Made by a program: the position numbers and the translations under genes
Assembly: GCF_020382885.2 (NCBI RefSeq)
Contig: NC_058516.1
Coordinates: 10,903,902 to 10,967,901 of the forward strand
Reading direction: 5' to 3'
DNA from: Scatophagus argus
Lineage: Eukaryota > Chordata > Actinopteri > Scatophagidae
DNA: 64,000 bases
Shown: piece by piece, positions 37,401 through 50,720 of the stretch
Position numbering within the stretch: the first letter of the stretch is position 1
Layout: each line of letters starts with the position of its first letter
Notes under the pieces: generated by a model
Database searches by the model: none
Told to the model about the DNA's origin: nothing
The model's input: only the letters and a program-made list of their open reading frames with translations

Positions 37401-40400
37401 CTCCACCGCCATGGTGACAGAGAGGGGCGAGTTGTACGCCGCTACGGTGATCGACTTCTCTGGACGTGACCCCGTCATCTACAGGAGCCTGGGTAACATG
37501 CCGCCACTGCGCACTGCCCAGTACAACTCCAAATGGCTCAACGGTAAACAAAGCGTCACATATTTTGTCCTTTTGACCACGTCTCTGTGGATGTCACACC
37601 CTTCATATATTTTCTCCTCCCATGCGTCTTTTAGAGCCTCATTTTGTGTCGGTGTACGAGATTGGCCGGTTTGCCTACTTCTTCCTGAGAGAAACTGCGG
37701 TTGAAAACGACTGCGGGAAGATGGTGTTCTCTCGTGTGGCCCGGGTCTGTAAGAATGACATGGGCGGACGCTTCCTTTTGGAGGACACCTGGACCACCTT
37801 CATGAAGGCACGACTAAACTGCTCGCGCTCAGGAGAGATCCCCTTTTACTACAATGAGCTGCAGAGCACCTTTTACTTACCAGAGCAGGACCTGATCTAT
37901 GGCATCTTCACCACCAATGTGTGAGTAATGTTCATTAATAGCACCATTAAACACTCCTTCTCTATTTACAGGAGCTTGAAGACTTTGACTGTATCCTCAA
38001 TAAAAATGTTATCAGGCCGAGTTTCAAAAAAGTATTTCATTTGTACTCAACAGTACAGCTACAGGCAAGCTTGCCTAATGGCCACTGACACCATTTCACA
38101 TGGTTGTTAAACCAAAAACTCCGCAGTAGTGCCCTTGCTTCATTAAAGTCAGAACAAATTTTTAAATTAGGCCTTGAAGATTGAACATCAGTGAAGATTC
38201 GCCAACAGAGTTGCTTATCTCTCGCCTGGAATTTTTCAGAAACAGATTTTGGAGGATTGCAAAGCTGAAATAAGTGAAAGTTTTCTTAGCTTACTTGATA
38301 CAACAGTACGGTACTACTAACCTTCAAACGCCACTGGCTCATAGACCCTCATATCAAACCATAGACTGTACTTGAAGTAATTGCATCAAATATGCAACAT
38401 ATTAGGCAGGCTAAAATCTGTCTCAACAGCAGAGGGGACCAGGCCCATCTGCTCGAGCAAATGAAACACGAGTCTGCTTCCCAGGGTAAGAAAGTTCCCA
38501 ACCATCGATGAAAAGAATTACTACATCATCCCATAAATGTCCTTTGATCCCTACAAATTACTGGAAATTTCTTGGAAGTCTGCTTGTAGAGACTGAAACC
38601 AAACACTTTTAATTTCGTTTTCATTCTGTTTGTTGATAACTAAAATTATAAGCTGTTCTCTTTCTTTCTCACTTTTCACTTTTTTTCCTTTCTCACTGAG
38701 CTCCGACTGTGATTATGCCTTTTAGGAACAGTATATCCGCTTCTGCTGTCTGCGCCTTCAATTTGAGCTCCATCACCCAGGCCTTCAACGGACCCTTTCG
38801 CTACCAGGAGAACCCCCGTACTGCCTGGCTCTCCACCCCAAACCCCATACCCAATTTTCAGGTAACTCACAAATAAATAACAAAACCAATACAAATAAAA
38901 GCACAGACAACAAAACGTTTTCAACACTTTTCTCCTGGCTTTCACTCTTGTGCTTGTGAAGAAGTTCTCAAAAGGCTGGCACCCATTGGTGGGTCAAGCT
39001 TAGCCGTAGCTTATTGCATTATAGCTCAGCTCCGTCAAGTAGGTGAGTTAAGGACACGGTAAGTTTTGCCAGCACATACACAAAATGTAGCCCAAACAAC
39101 ACATCACAGTGAGATTTCAGATAATTTCATCTCTGCTTTGCATCTTGATTTGCACTGATTGAACAAATACTTAGCAGTGTTAGCAGTGACCTGTAGCTCT
39201 GGAGCTCATATTGATTTTCATCACTGCAGATTTCTATGGAAACAAAGCAAGAAAAATAAGACAAAAGCTTGTAACTAGTAACATTTATGAAGGCTCTCTT
39301 GCATTTAGATGCATCTGTAAACTATCATGCACAAACATAATGCCCTGGACACATCTAAATACCGCCGTATGACCACCATCATAATGGTCTGTTTCCAGTT
39401 TGTGCTGCCATGGTCAAGGCATACTAATCAGTGATATTAGCTGCTGGAGTCCTTTTATTTTGAAAAGAAACCTGCACATCCAGAAACAGGTCAACACCTG
39501 ACAGCAGTCCATCCTTCCTGTCTGCAGTGTGGAACGCTGGAGGAGGGAGGACCCGGAGGGAACTTGACAGAGCGCAGCCTCCAGGATGCCCAGCGGCTCT
39601 TCCTCATGAACGATGTGGTCCAGCCGGTTACCGTCAACCCTCTGCTCACCCAGGACAACCTGCGCTTCTCCAAGATGGTAGTGGACATAGTGCAGGGCCG
39701 GGACACCCTCTACCATGTCATGTACATTGGCACCGGTGAGCAAGCGGGGCAAGATGGTGCAGACTTGCATTGCTGATTTGAAATGACAGCAACAGGATCT
39801 GCTAGCTCATTTTTAATACATCTTTATTGTCAAAGTACACAGTGCTCAAGATCATTATCATCTCAGAAGGTTTCTCCTTGTTCATCTTGTCCAATCAGAA
39901 TATGGCACAATCCTGAAGGCTCTCTCCACAACCAACAAAAGCCTCCACGGCTGCTACTTTGAGGAGCTCAGGATCCTTCCTGAAGGGCAAATCGGACCAA
40001 TCAAGAGCCTGAAAATCCTCCACAGTGACAGATCTTTGTTTGTTGGGCTTGAAGACAGACTGGTGAAGATCCCTTTAGAACGCTGCTCCAGCTATCCCAC
40101 TGAACGGTACGTTCCAGTGCACCCTCAAAACTGCAGTGCCAAACATGACGCCACCTTCCACGTAATTTTTTTTCTGAAAGATAAACTATGAGGTAGCACA
40201 TTCGCAGGCTTTTATTCTTGTTTTCTAATTCATTATAATAGACAGATGCAAGGATTAACAGAGATGTGTCCAGTATCACAACATAAATATGATTCGATGC
40301 AAATATGTAAAGTATAAAGCCAGTGAAAACCCAACATCTACAGCCGATCACCTAATAAAAATTGCAGTTTAGATCTGGGAGCCTGCACACATTGTGGGTT

Positions 40401-43400
40401 GGCCGATGCTGCTGGTGAGTGTGCAAATTTACTAACTCAAACTTGAAAATACTTCAAGAGATTTATGAACTCAGTGCCGTTAAAGAGACACGTGCGGGCG
40501 GCCAAGTTTGAAAGGCCCACAATAAATGCTGACAAAGATGATTATGTTAAGAGCCCATTTTGTTTTTTTCCCCTGTGAACAAAGTGCTTTTGCAACTGTC
40601 AGTCCATATTTTGGCAAGACTCCAAACAGATATTAAATAAGCAGGCATTTAATGAGTTTGTCAACAATAAGTGCACTACTAGAATATATTGACAACCCTA
40701 CAAAGTACTGTATGATGTGCAGCAGCCCTGCAGTCCCCTTGGCAGCCTTCCTACTCGAAACACTTCAGACTTCAAATAGAGTCCTTTAATACGGAGAAAA
40801 CAGTTATTAATTGAAAACCCCCCGGTGACTGTAGACTGAGGAAATGTGCAGAGTTCGTGTCATTTTGAATTAGTATTTCATTGCAAAGGAAGACTGTCGC
40901 AGAGAGACTTCATAACAATTACAGACTAAATGTCTGCACTCATATTAGTCGCTGCATGGAAGCTCGGGACCCTTACTGCGGCTGGGATCACAAGCAGAAG
41001 CTCTGCACCACCATCGAGGAGAGCTCCAACATGAATCAATGGACCCAGAACATCACTGAGTGCCCAGTAAGACACACACACACACAGAGTTAGTCTTGCC
41101 CTTTTCTGTATTATTCTGAGTTTTTCTGTAAGGAATGCTAACAAACATATGTCCATTATTTAAATATATACATATATATAATGAACATATACATATGTCC
41201 ATTTGTTCTTTTTTGACTTACACAAGGCTGTTATTCAATAAAAAACTTTAATGTCAGCAATAGCATAGGCCCAATAATGAATTTCATACTTAATTTCTAA
41301 TCATTTGTATATAACAGTTTCCAGGGCATTAAGCTCTGCATATTGAGACCAAAGTTCTGCATTTAGGCAAATGTGACTTATTCACATGCATTTGGCATGG
41401 ACTTTAAGCCCCCCTTAAATCCTCTCTGGAGGTGAGGAACCTGACACAGGATGGCAGTTTTGGTCCTTGGGCACCATGGCAACCTTGTAACCACGATGAC
41501 GGCGAGGGCTCCGTCAGCAGCTGCCTGTGTCGGTCCCGGTCGTGTGACGGACCAGCGGCCCAGTGTGGTGGGCTTGAATGTAAGGGCTCAACTATCCAGG
41601 TGGCAAACTGTTCCAGGTACAGTTTCTTTCTGCAGATATTCATTATCTCAGCCCTAATCCTCGAAATCAACTACACCAGTCTGAATAAACTGTTTTGCCA
41701 GACACGCTCTGTGAAAACTGGGAGTAATATGTGACTTCAGTGACCAATATCCACAAGTCACTCATTTTGTTTGTAAAAACTGCCTAATACAACTGAAAAT
41801 ATTGATTTAAGTACAACCATACTCGTGTGTAATACGGTTCACACTTCCCATCTCGTTGTTCTGCTCCTCAGGAATGGCGGCTGGACTCCTTGGTCTTCAT
41901 GGGGCCAGTGCAGCAGCAGTTGTGGTATCGGTTTTGAAGTGCGGCAGCGGTCCTGCAACAACCCATCGCCTCGCCATGGCGGTCGAATATGTGTTGGCCA
42001 GGGTCGAGAGGAGAGGTGAGTTCAGTTTCTGCAACACCATCAATGAGATATATCACCATTAACATCATTATCAATCATCCTAATTACATAATAGGGTTTG
42101 ATTAGTAATGACTTTATGTGTTTCCAGACTGTGCAATGAGAAAAAACCCTGTCCTCTGCCAGTGCTGTGGACAGCATGGGGGCCCTGGGCTCACTGCAGT
42201 GCTGATTGTGGAGGGGGGGTCCACTCCAGGACCAGAATATGTGAGAATAGCAACAGCTGTCCTGGATGTACCACGGTAGTATAATGCTTGTGTATTGAAG
42301 ATAATAATTAAAAAAAAAAATGTTGAAATGTTTCAAATTGCACTGAAAAGTTTGCTATAAGAGAACTGAAAAAGTGACCAGCCCAGATGATTTATAATTC
42401 ATTCAGTAAACATTTTGCTGGAGGGGGGATACAATATTTTTGTAATAATTCACACTAGAATAAATTAAATTTGTTTGTCTGGCCAAGAATATTTTAATGC
42501 TTAATTTCATTTACCAAACCTGCACTGACAAGGCCGATTTAGTGTCTGGCAAAAATTCTGTATATACTGTAAGATAAATATAGTTTGATCTTTTGTTCTG
42601 TTTCTGATTGATCAAGACGTGTCACAGGTTCTCATGAGTCACAGCCTTTTCAAACAAATATGTTAACAGTCTTGCTATATTCATTTAAAGAATTCCAACT
42701 TCTCATTCATGTTTCTCTGCTGGGAGAAGAATTTATTTACAAGTTTTATTTTGGATAATAAATGCTGAAGGATTTTTCTTAAAATTAACGGTGAGTCCCT
42801 TTAGATTTATCTGTTGCTCTACCCAGCCCTGTCAGCCAGAACTGACTGTGAAAGCATCATTGTGTGTATCCAGCTGGAGGCCTCCATTCTGCCTTGAACT
42901 TTGCTCTTCACAGCTGTCACAAGAGTTTCAGTATTCCTGTAAAACAGAGTAATTAGTTGTATGATAAAGTCCCTCCAGAAAGAACTGCAATATTTGTGTT
43001 GTTTAGCTAAGTGCAGTAAGGCAGCAGTGTGTCTCTCAAGTGAATTATTGAATCTGTGAGATCCCATAGCTTTGAGATGTAAAGAAAAGTTGCAGTAACA
43101 AGTTTCCGCCATCCTGTTTTCCAGGAGTACAAGGCCTGTAACCTGGAGGCCTGCCCTGAAGTGCGTCGCAACACCCCCTGGACCCCCTGGATGCCGGTCA
43201 ACGTCAGTCAAGACGGGTCAAGACAAGAGCAGAGATTCAGGTACACATGTCGGGCACTGCTCCCTGACCCCCAGCAGCTCCAGCTGGGCAAGAAGAAGGT
43301 GGAGACGCGGTTCTGCCCCAACGACGGGTCCGGAGCCTGCCAGACTGACTGTGAGTATTAAGAATGAGCGTATAATGGAAACATCAGCTCTGCAGTGCTG

Positions 43401-46400
43401 TCTGCAAATGCAGCCACGTTTTTCTCTTTTTTTGTTCGTTGGCAGCAGGTGTTCTTGATTGCTACCATGGAAACGCAGCTGGTGGGGTAATTACCTGGCA
43501 GACTGCAAGTGCACTCAAAAATAACAATGTCCGAAATGTTGACTTCAAGTATTTTAGTGACTGTAAAATTTCCATCCAGTTCTATTACATGAATTTAATG
43601 TAAAGAGTCAAATTAAATACAGTGTTTTTTTCTGTCATGTTCAGTCAATGTTAATACATTTTTAAAAAATCTAATTAAATTAAATTACTTGCACATATAT
43701 GTAAAAAAATTCTGTTACATATAAACTTATATATAAAATAATTATTTAAGTGGTTATTGTTCAAGTGGTGCATGTCAAGTTATTAGCCTCGGGTGTTAAA
43801 TTCCACTCAAGTTATGTAATTGACACACATTGACCTAACATGATAGAACTTTGCATTAAATGTGAGCCTTTACAGTGAATTTATGTAATGAAATTAGATT
43901 AGCTGAGAAGCATCTGCAAAAACCTGCAGAGTAGAACTCTACATGACTGGGCTTTAAAAAGTGCTGCTGGTGGCTGAGCTCCAAGTTTGCCACAGTAAAC
44001 ACAGCTGGTCTATTCAAAAAGCAGGATGTAGCCAAACTGTATGTAGACATCAATAAACATGATTGAGCCACCATTACAGAGAAACACATGTCCACTTCCT
44101 CCATCCTTCGTGAGACATGCAGGCTTTGTGCAGTCTGTTTCATCCAAGAACAATGATGTAAAAATCACGTCATTTTGGTATCCACTCAAAAATAAGTAAA
44201 AAGATAAGGTGAAAATGGGATTTTATTGTTTCATTTTGAGTTCTGCAGCTTCTCTCATCCTCTCTTGGTCTACAGATCAAACAATATTTTCACCAGCCTC
44301 ATTGAGTGCCTCAGGAAGTGCCCCTCATTCATATGTAAATAATTTGTGATTGTGGGCGCCGATGTGTTCGTGGCTGATGTATGAGAAAACTACTTCATTT
44401 TTCAGCGTGACCCACATTACACATCACTAATTAATTTTTTATGACAGGCTGTCTATCTGCCATGTTGGACAGGAAGAAGATGAAATCCTGCTGTTCACGA
44501 AAATAAAGATTTTCTGAGCAATTGACTCATTCAATAAGCTGGATCAAAATGGATTGACTTTTAATCTTTTCCTCGACTCAAAGTTATCTAAATCTTTCTC
44601 CGCTTCAATGAACTGCTCATTTTGGCAATGGGGTTGAGAAAAAAAATCATATTTATGTTAAATTTTAAATGCATTTGGATTCTAATAAAGCAAATTAAAT
44701 GTGTTTTCCATGCATCTACAGCTCTGGTTGAAGACTTGGTGAAGACTAGTGGGCGAACACTGTCCCAGCCCCAAGGTGTGCGCTGGGGATCGTGGGAAAC
44801 GTGGTCCAGCTGTTCTCAGCAGTGTTCCGGAGGCTTCCGAACCAGGAAACGTAGCTGCTTGACAGCAGAGGGCAGGACCAACCCCAGTGCCTGTGTAGGA
44901 TCCCCAGTGGAGTATCAGGACTGCAACACTCAACCATGTCCAGGTAACACAGGGGTTCTGGCTGTCAGTTTCGTTGCTCTAGAAGATTTTGTGTGTTACA
45001 TGAATTTGGTTTATGACGTGTGTTCCAGTGAGTGGAGCCTGGTCTTGCTGGTCCTCCTGGTCCCAGTGTTCTGCAAGCTGTGGGGGTGGACACTACCAGC
45101 GGACTCGGACTTGCAGTAATCCACCCCCTGCCAGCGGAGGAGACATCTGTATTGGCTTGCACACTGAGGAGGCACTCTGTAATACACATATCTGTGACGG
45201 TATGACGGCATATGTAAAGCAGCTTTATAGAAAAAATGATATACAGATTTTTCCTTTCCTTTCCTTTAATCTGAAAATGTGTAGAATGATGAATCCTGGG
45301 TCCAATTAGTATTTTCTATTGATGCAATTTGTTCAGGGTGATATCATCTGCAGACATAATAACCCTCTCCACTGCTATGTTGATGACATTCAGCTTTATG
45401 TGACATGAAAACTTACACCAGATAGCAGTTTCTGACTGCGTTCAGGCCTGTTTTAGGTAGACAAATGTGTTGAAAAGTCTATATAAACACTGTCAAATTA
45501 AGCCTCAAAGTCTTAAATTCACAGTACTACTACCCATTAGGGGTTTCTTAATTAAAACAAAACCAAAAACGTAAGTAGTATAGCATCCAGGGAGTTGCTG
45601 TCTTCACTGTTAAATAACAAGCACTGCAGATGAAAATTTTGTCTGACATGACTCTGGCAGAAATGTTCACACTTTTATTCACATTATGTATAGTCACTTG
45701 TGAAATACTTGTTTCCAAAAGTGACAACTTTCATTTATCATATAAATGCACTACATGGATTCATACAGTCTCCCCAGATTAAATAATGGTGTTTGTATGA
45801 ACACTGATGGGAAATCTCCTCCGCACAGCGGGGGGTGAATCAATATTTGGTTGGAGAAGGCAAACAATGTGGTTGTTAGAGCCTATCTCAGCATGAACTG
45901 GCTGAAGGACAAAATAAGATTTTAACTTTCATCCCGACATGATGCAACTTGTGTGCAGCTTTAGTCCGTTCAAATCACAGTATCGCAGTCGCAGGAAGCA
46001 AATTGGTGTCATTAACTTCTCATCTATTTTACACATTTGTTCAGTAAACAAAGTAACCCCAGTAGGCACACAAGGAGGCTGGACTGTGAGTGGCTGTTGA
46101 CTGATGACGACCATTGCGCGGTGGCCAACATTTCTAAACCTTCACACTTGGTGACCCTCCGTACAGTTTTTCACAGTTGCTCACTATAAGCTCCTCGGGA
46201 AATAAAGGCACTTGAAGCGGTTGCTTGAATTTGGTGCTGCTTGTTTGAATAGACACTGTTCGTTTCGAGATATCTCATTACAAGAAGCGACATGTGCTGC
46301 CTTTTTTGGGACATGCAAAACTCAGATGACTCAAAATGTAAAATTTTGTCATGAACTACATTTGCTATTATCCATTATTTATAACCGCTTATCCTTTGGA

Positions 46401-48603
46401 GTGGATCTGGTTGCATAATTCAGTTCAACTCTAGTTAAATGCCTATTTAATTGATTTTATATTTTTATTTTCGGGGGGGGGCTTTCTTCTGGCTTTCTTC
46501 TGAGGTGGCGATACTTAATAGTGACTGACAGTGATGTATTGATGATGCATGTATAGCAAAGCAAATAACAGGATCAGATGTAATTATTATTTATTGGATA
46601 AAATCTGTTTCTGTTTCTTTGGCCATCAGGTTGGGGTGAGTGGACAGAGTGGGGGGAGTGTGATGACGAGGGTCTGCAGCATCGCACCCGTCACTGTGGT
46701 GAGGATCAGGACGTCGAGGCCATCCTCTGCCAGGGCAACATCACCCAGTCGAGGCCATGCCAGCCTCATGAGGTGCCAGGTAAGCAAATGCTTTCATTAG
46801 GAAATGGCTGGAAGAAGTTTGCTGCACATAATACATTTCTGCAGACCGTTGCTGATATAAGCTGGAAAAATCCAGTCATACAAAAGTTTAATCAGATGCA
46901 GTAAACGCTGACTTGTTCAGTCTGTGTTGAAATTAAAAAAGATGAATAAATGGAGATGTCAGCATTCTGCCTACCTTGAGAGCAGCGTGGCGTTTGAGAG
47001 AAATTAACCACTCTTTTCATTTTTGTCATTTGATCTTTTTGGAGCTGTAGTGATTTTACCTCCCTACATTTATATTTTTTTCTGTCTTTCTCTTTCCATT
47101 TCTGCCTGTCTTTCTCTCTCCAGTTATTTTACCTGGACAGGAGGACCAGAACTGTGGAAGTAAGTGAAAACAAGGGATGTCTCTCTATTTAGTCTCCCCA
47201 AGTATTCCACTTTGTTCCCAGCACAGATACACCTTCTTTATGTGTGTGCCCCTCAGTTCAAACACAAACTCTGTCAGGTTTTATGCCTTCACTCTCCTGG
47301 TGCATCAGCTTGCAGCAAAACAAACTAGTTCTTGTTGCAAACTTACAAGGTTATTGACTTTCTTCTTTACCTGATGTGTACAACACAGCAACATGTTGAC
47401 TTTTGGTTGGAGCAAAGGAACTGGGCAAAGTATGGGGTTGTTGTTGACCTTATAGCCACATAGTGACATCAAGTCTCAGTATGACTCAGTTTCCTCTTTT
47501 CTAGTTACCCTTGCATAATATTATATATATATATTGCAAAGTAGTGCTATTTTTATTAGCATATATCAGTATCTGATAGACAAGCTTAGTGAGTGTCCAG
47601 CAGCTCCACAGTTACCTCCTGCAGTCCAGACAGTATGTCGTCTGTCATTTTTAATTGACATAGAGGACGCAACAGCATTTGCTGGGAGCAGTAAATATTA
47701 AAGTTTGTCATTATCTTCTGATTTTGGAGTCGACTTCCAATAAGCAGTATAATTTGTTGTCACTTTTGTGGTGATTTTCTGATGCAATCTCCTCATTCTG
47801 GCAAAGAAAGACCATAATTCTGACTGCAAACCTCTGACTGGCTCCTTTGTTTTTCCAACCGGTGGAACAGCTGCCAATGAGCACATCACCAGCTCTATTT
47901 GAATCACTGAAAAAAAGTGGAGATGTTGGCAACCATTCAGATGTTTGGTATCAGACTCAGAAAGTTGTTGATTCAAAGACCTGTTCAGCCTCTGTGAGTT
48001 AGTTAGCTTAAAGTTTTCCATCTTACTGGTATACATTTGTCTCATCGCCTCCAACTACTCTGTTTCCAGCCTTTACTTTGTTCCAGTTGGTAGCTGTGGG
48101 CTCAGCCAGTTTCTTTGTAGCAGCGTTACTGTCAGCACTTGCCTACTCCTACTGCCACCACCTGAACCGACCATCAGCCGAGTCAGCAGTCATCCATCCC
48201 AGCACGCCCAACCACCTAACCTACAACAAGCAGGGCAACACCACGCCAAAGAACGAGAAGTACATCCCTATGGAGTTTAAGGTGGGCTGCTTCAATCCAC
48301 GCTACTGTCACCTTTATCAGACAGTTAAAGAAGAGAGAGACAAGCAAAATTAAGAGAGACAAGGAAGTGGCGTTGCAATGTAGCTGAAATGTCTTGGAAA
48401 GATGATCATTTTTGTGTTTTCTTTATGTCTCCACACTGCAGACGCTAAACAAGAACAATCTCCACGTGAACGATGAGACGTGCAACCACTTCCCCTCCCC
48501 ATTGCCCTCCAGCAACATGTTCACCACCACCTACTACCCCACCAGCCTGAGTAAATACGACTTCCATCCAGACTCCCCCTGTAGGACCTACATGCACAGC
48601 TGA
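34492..48603 (+). CDS. sema5b: Semaphorin-5B (transmembrane semaphorin with seven TSP1 repeats), 21 coding exons, 1092 aa
   Basis: SEMA5B is a type I membrane guidance cue that repels or prunes neurites through plexin-type receptors. The chain begins with a signal peptide (about 1-27, core LSPCGLALVICSSVCLS). A Sema domain (about 50-490) includes GRDPVIYRSLG, LRTAQYNSKWLN and GGRFLLEDTWTTFMKARLNC. A PSI module (about 500-540) has ARDPYCGWDHKQKLC. Seven thrombospondin type-1 repeats follow, one per exon 12-18, each opening with a WxxW motif (for example GGWTPWSSWGQC). A membrane segment (about 972-994) and a 98-residue tail ending NKNNL...TTTYYP complete it. The tail and the start of the Sema domain (RPWVSEF...NQLIVGAR) favour SEMA5B over SEMA5A. 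Teleosts can have two copies (5ba, 5bb); which this is cannot be told. ATG 34492 is chosen because it opens the signal peptide. Confidence 0.95.
34790..34965 (-). mobile_element. Decayed fish interspersed repeat in sema5b intron (GCTAGC/GCTTAGC family)
   Basis: Contains gcctagcttagcttgggcta, acatggctagctgtttcccc and tgctaggctaacttgctgct followed by cttcaaactatcgctttaa. Same family as 4668-4850, opposite orientation. The end near 34965 (actatcgctttaac) resembles the family's usual terminal phrase. Confidence 0.5.
45310..45440 (+). mobile_element. Fossil LINE reverse-transcriptase fragment (YxDD motif as YVDD)
   Basis: In sema5b intron 17 one frame (from 45337) reads GDIICRHNNPLHCYVDDIQL followed by YVT and a stop at 45406-45408. 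Non-LTR reverse transcriptases of the L2/CR1/Rex type typically read G..IIRxH...FHCYADDTQLY, the core palm-domain catalytic motif. Here Ala is Val but both catalytic Asp residues remain. After the stop, another phase gives traces compatible with the downstream TDC segment. The fragment is inactive and co-oriented with sema5b. Confidence 0.6.
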
Positions 48604-49915
48604 GAGGTGGCCTGGTTCTGAAAACGAAGCAATCCCTACGCCCGACTTGAAGTGTTTCCTCATTCAAAAAATACACCAACATTTTGATAGATTATCCTGT
48701 TGGTTCATTCTTATGTTCCAGCCAAATCAGATCAGATAGCGAGCTCTTAAAGGCTCATTTCACCCAAATTACACTTTTGTGATTTTGCCTTGTAGATAGT
48801 TTTGATTTTATTTGCCAAGTCTTTGAGATGTATCAGTTTTGTTTAAGGTGCCAACAGAAATTGAGCTACAGCTCTAACCAGAAACTTTACACTGGATAAT
48901 CTGCAGACCTCAAACCGTTTAACAGGGACTATTTCTTCAGAAGAAAGTTGTTCTAATTTGCCAAATGTCTGTAGCAACATTGTGGCGGCTCTTAATTCAA
49001 AATGAGTAACATTTATGTGTTGCCACAGCATGCAAAGCAATTTCAAGTGAGCACACAGAAATGCCATCTGAAGTTTCAGTGAAGAAAAGAAAACCAAGGG
49101 ATTTGTCATTGCATTGAGACACTTTGGCTGGCTTTAGATGTTTGTTAGCCAGCTGAAGATTTGGTCACATTGGCCTTCTGCACCAAATCCACACATTCAT
49201 TCAGCAAGAGTGATGCTGCAGTTTGTATTCTGGTAGTGTTTTATTCTACAAAACAAAGGTCTAAGTTCACAGGAAAATATTGGACGAAGGTGAACTCTGA
49301 CTCAAACATCTGCTGGAGTCAACCTGAGTGAGCCATCAGCTTGAATATTAATGTGACCGCACCTTGAGGACCTTAGAGTGTTTCAGATCACTGTGTTTTC
49401 ACTAAATCTCTTGTGAAAATGTTCTTGGTTTTTTTTGCCATCCTTCAGAATTTATTTGTGGTGAAAAAAAGAAGCGACTGGTTAACTGGATGCACAGACA
49501 GTTCACAGCCAATCACCAACGAGGAGCAACAGCTGTCCTTATCTTAAAGTGTGGGATGTGCAAGCTACAGTGGCGTGATTGCAGAGGCACACACCAGCCC
49601 ACACCTTCAAGGAGGACCCATGTTTTCATTTGCTCTTTAAATAAGAGCAGCACCTACCGTTCAGGTGTTCCCATTTCCTCTTACTTCACCAACCCTGCGG
49701 TGCTCTGTAGAGCCTCAGAACTGTGGAGCCTCAAAGAGACTTCAGACACTGTATGTACCTGGATTTCCACTTGGCATAGAAGAGTCTCTTTCCTTTTTCT
49801 TTTCTTCACTTTACAGTATTAGTGAGTCCTCTGAATCTACCCGCTGAAATTATCTGGCTCAGACATGTAAGTGTGGGTTGCCGTTAATAAAGACTGGCAT
49901 CTGTGATGAAAAAAC
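48604..49915 (+). other. sema5b: sema5b 3' untranslated region (proximal form)
   Basis: After the TGA stop no coding potential follows. AATAAA at 49886-49891 (ttaataaagactgg) would end a 1.3-kb UTR. A further AATAAA at 51345-51350 would allow a 2.7-kb UTR. Which is used is unknown. Confidence 0.5.
49886..49891 (+). promoter_or_regulatory. sema5b: sema5b polyadenylation signal AATAAA
   Basis: First canonical hexamer after the stop codon on the plus strand in a suitable context. An alternative is 51345-51350, directly after an A-rich run. Confidence 0.45.
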
Positions 49916-50584
49916 AGACAGATAAAATGATGCGTCGTAAGAAACTTCATCCCTCACTGAGTGTGAATGCATGCAGGGGAAGAAATGACTTATTTGCTTT
50001 AATTTTCTTGTTTGGCTGATTCCACAATGAAAAACAGATGTGACTGTTTGTATTGTACTGTATCTATATCTACTGAAACAAAATGATTTGAATTTGTAAA
50101 CTCATGGGGGATTTTTTTTTGTCAGTCACCCTCCTTTTTTTTCCACATGTTAAAGCAGTAAGGTTATTGTTCACAAATCACCAAAAATTAAACAGCTATA
50201 ACTGTATATTTCAGAGCCTCTCACCAGAACATGAACGCACCATAAATCAGTCACAGGGTCCTCGCTTTCAGTGCCATGCAAGAAAAAGGTAACTCAACAA
50301 TATGTATAACTGTGATGAACTGACTTGCTTGAGCAGCTTTTTACATTTTGTTTTTACTGAAATGAATGGAGGACAAAGGCTGCCCAAAAGCAGGACAAAA
50401 TCTAAAAGACTTTTATATGTAGAAAATGTTCTGCCGCCATGTAATAAGTTATAAGTTTTTGATAACATGTGCTTAACACTGGTTTTGCCATTTAAGGAAA
50501 ACAACATGGACTAAATGTAACAGTGAGCACATTTGGAGAGAACAAAAAAAATATATATTACTTGGCTTTTTACTCTTCTGTGTC

Positions 50585-50720
50585 TGCATGGATTTCCTCT
50601 GGGCGGCCAAGCTTCCTCCCACAGTCCAAAAACATGCAGGATAGATGAATGAGACACTGACTTGTCCATATGTGAATGTGAGTATGAATATCTCTGTCTA
50701 TATCTGTCTACCCTGTTGTC
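50585..50720 (+). mobile_element. Fish retroelement-derived repeat fragment (second copy)
   Basis: Carries gcttcctcccacagtccaaa, aacatgcaggatagatgaat and gtgaatgtgagtatgaat, followed by a tctgtctatatctgtctacc block. This is the widespread fish repeat also seen at 31140-31260. It lies in the long sema5b 3'UTR or just beyond the gene. Confidence 0.55.

Larger units (their letters stand above)
34492..48603 (+). other. sema5b: sema5b coding exon map
   Basis: Coding exons: 34492-34636 (exon begins 34448), 35744-35843, 36026-36071, 36554-36616, 36744-36842, 37330-37543, 37635-37920, 38726-38861, 39528-39735, 39899-40106, 40949-41066, 41432-41616, 41872-42015, 42128-42275, 43125-43350, 44722-44943, 45029-45199, 46630-46779, 47124-47159, 48070-48281, 48442-48603 (TGA stop). 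Sum 3279 nt, 1093 codons, all phases consistent. Exon 19 is a 36-nt micro-exon in the juxtamembrane stalk. The first coding exon also carries a 3-codon uORF (34478-34489) whose stop is 2 bases before the main ATG. Introns over 800 bp (38862-39527 region, 40107-40948, 42276-43124, 43351-44721, 45200-46629, 47160-48069) hold no further genes. Confidence 0.92.

Noticed and set aside
34492..48603. SEMA5A instead of SEMA5B
   Set aside because: Both have seven TSP repeats, but the early Sema segment (RPWVSEF...NQLIVGAR), the juxtamembrane VILP and the cytoplasmic end TTTYYP resemble SEMA5B.
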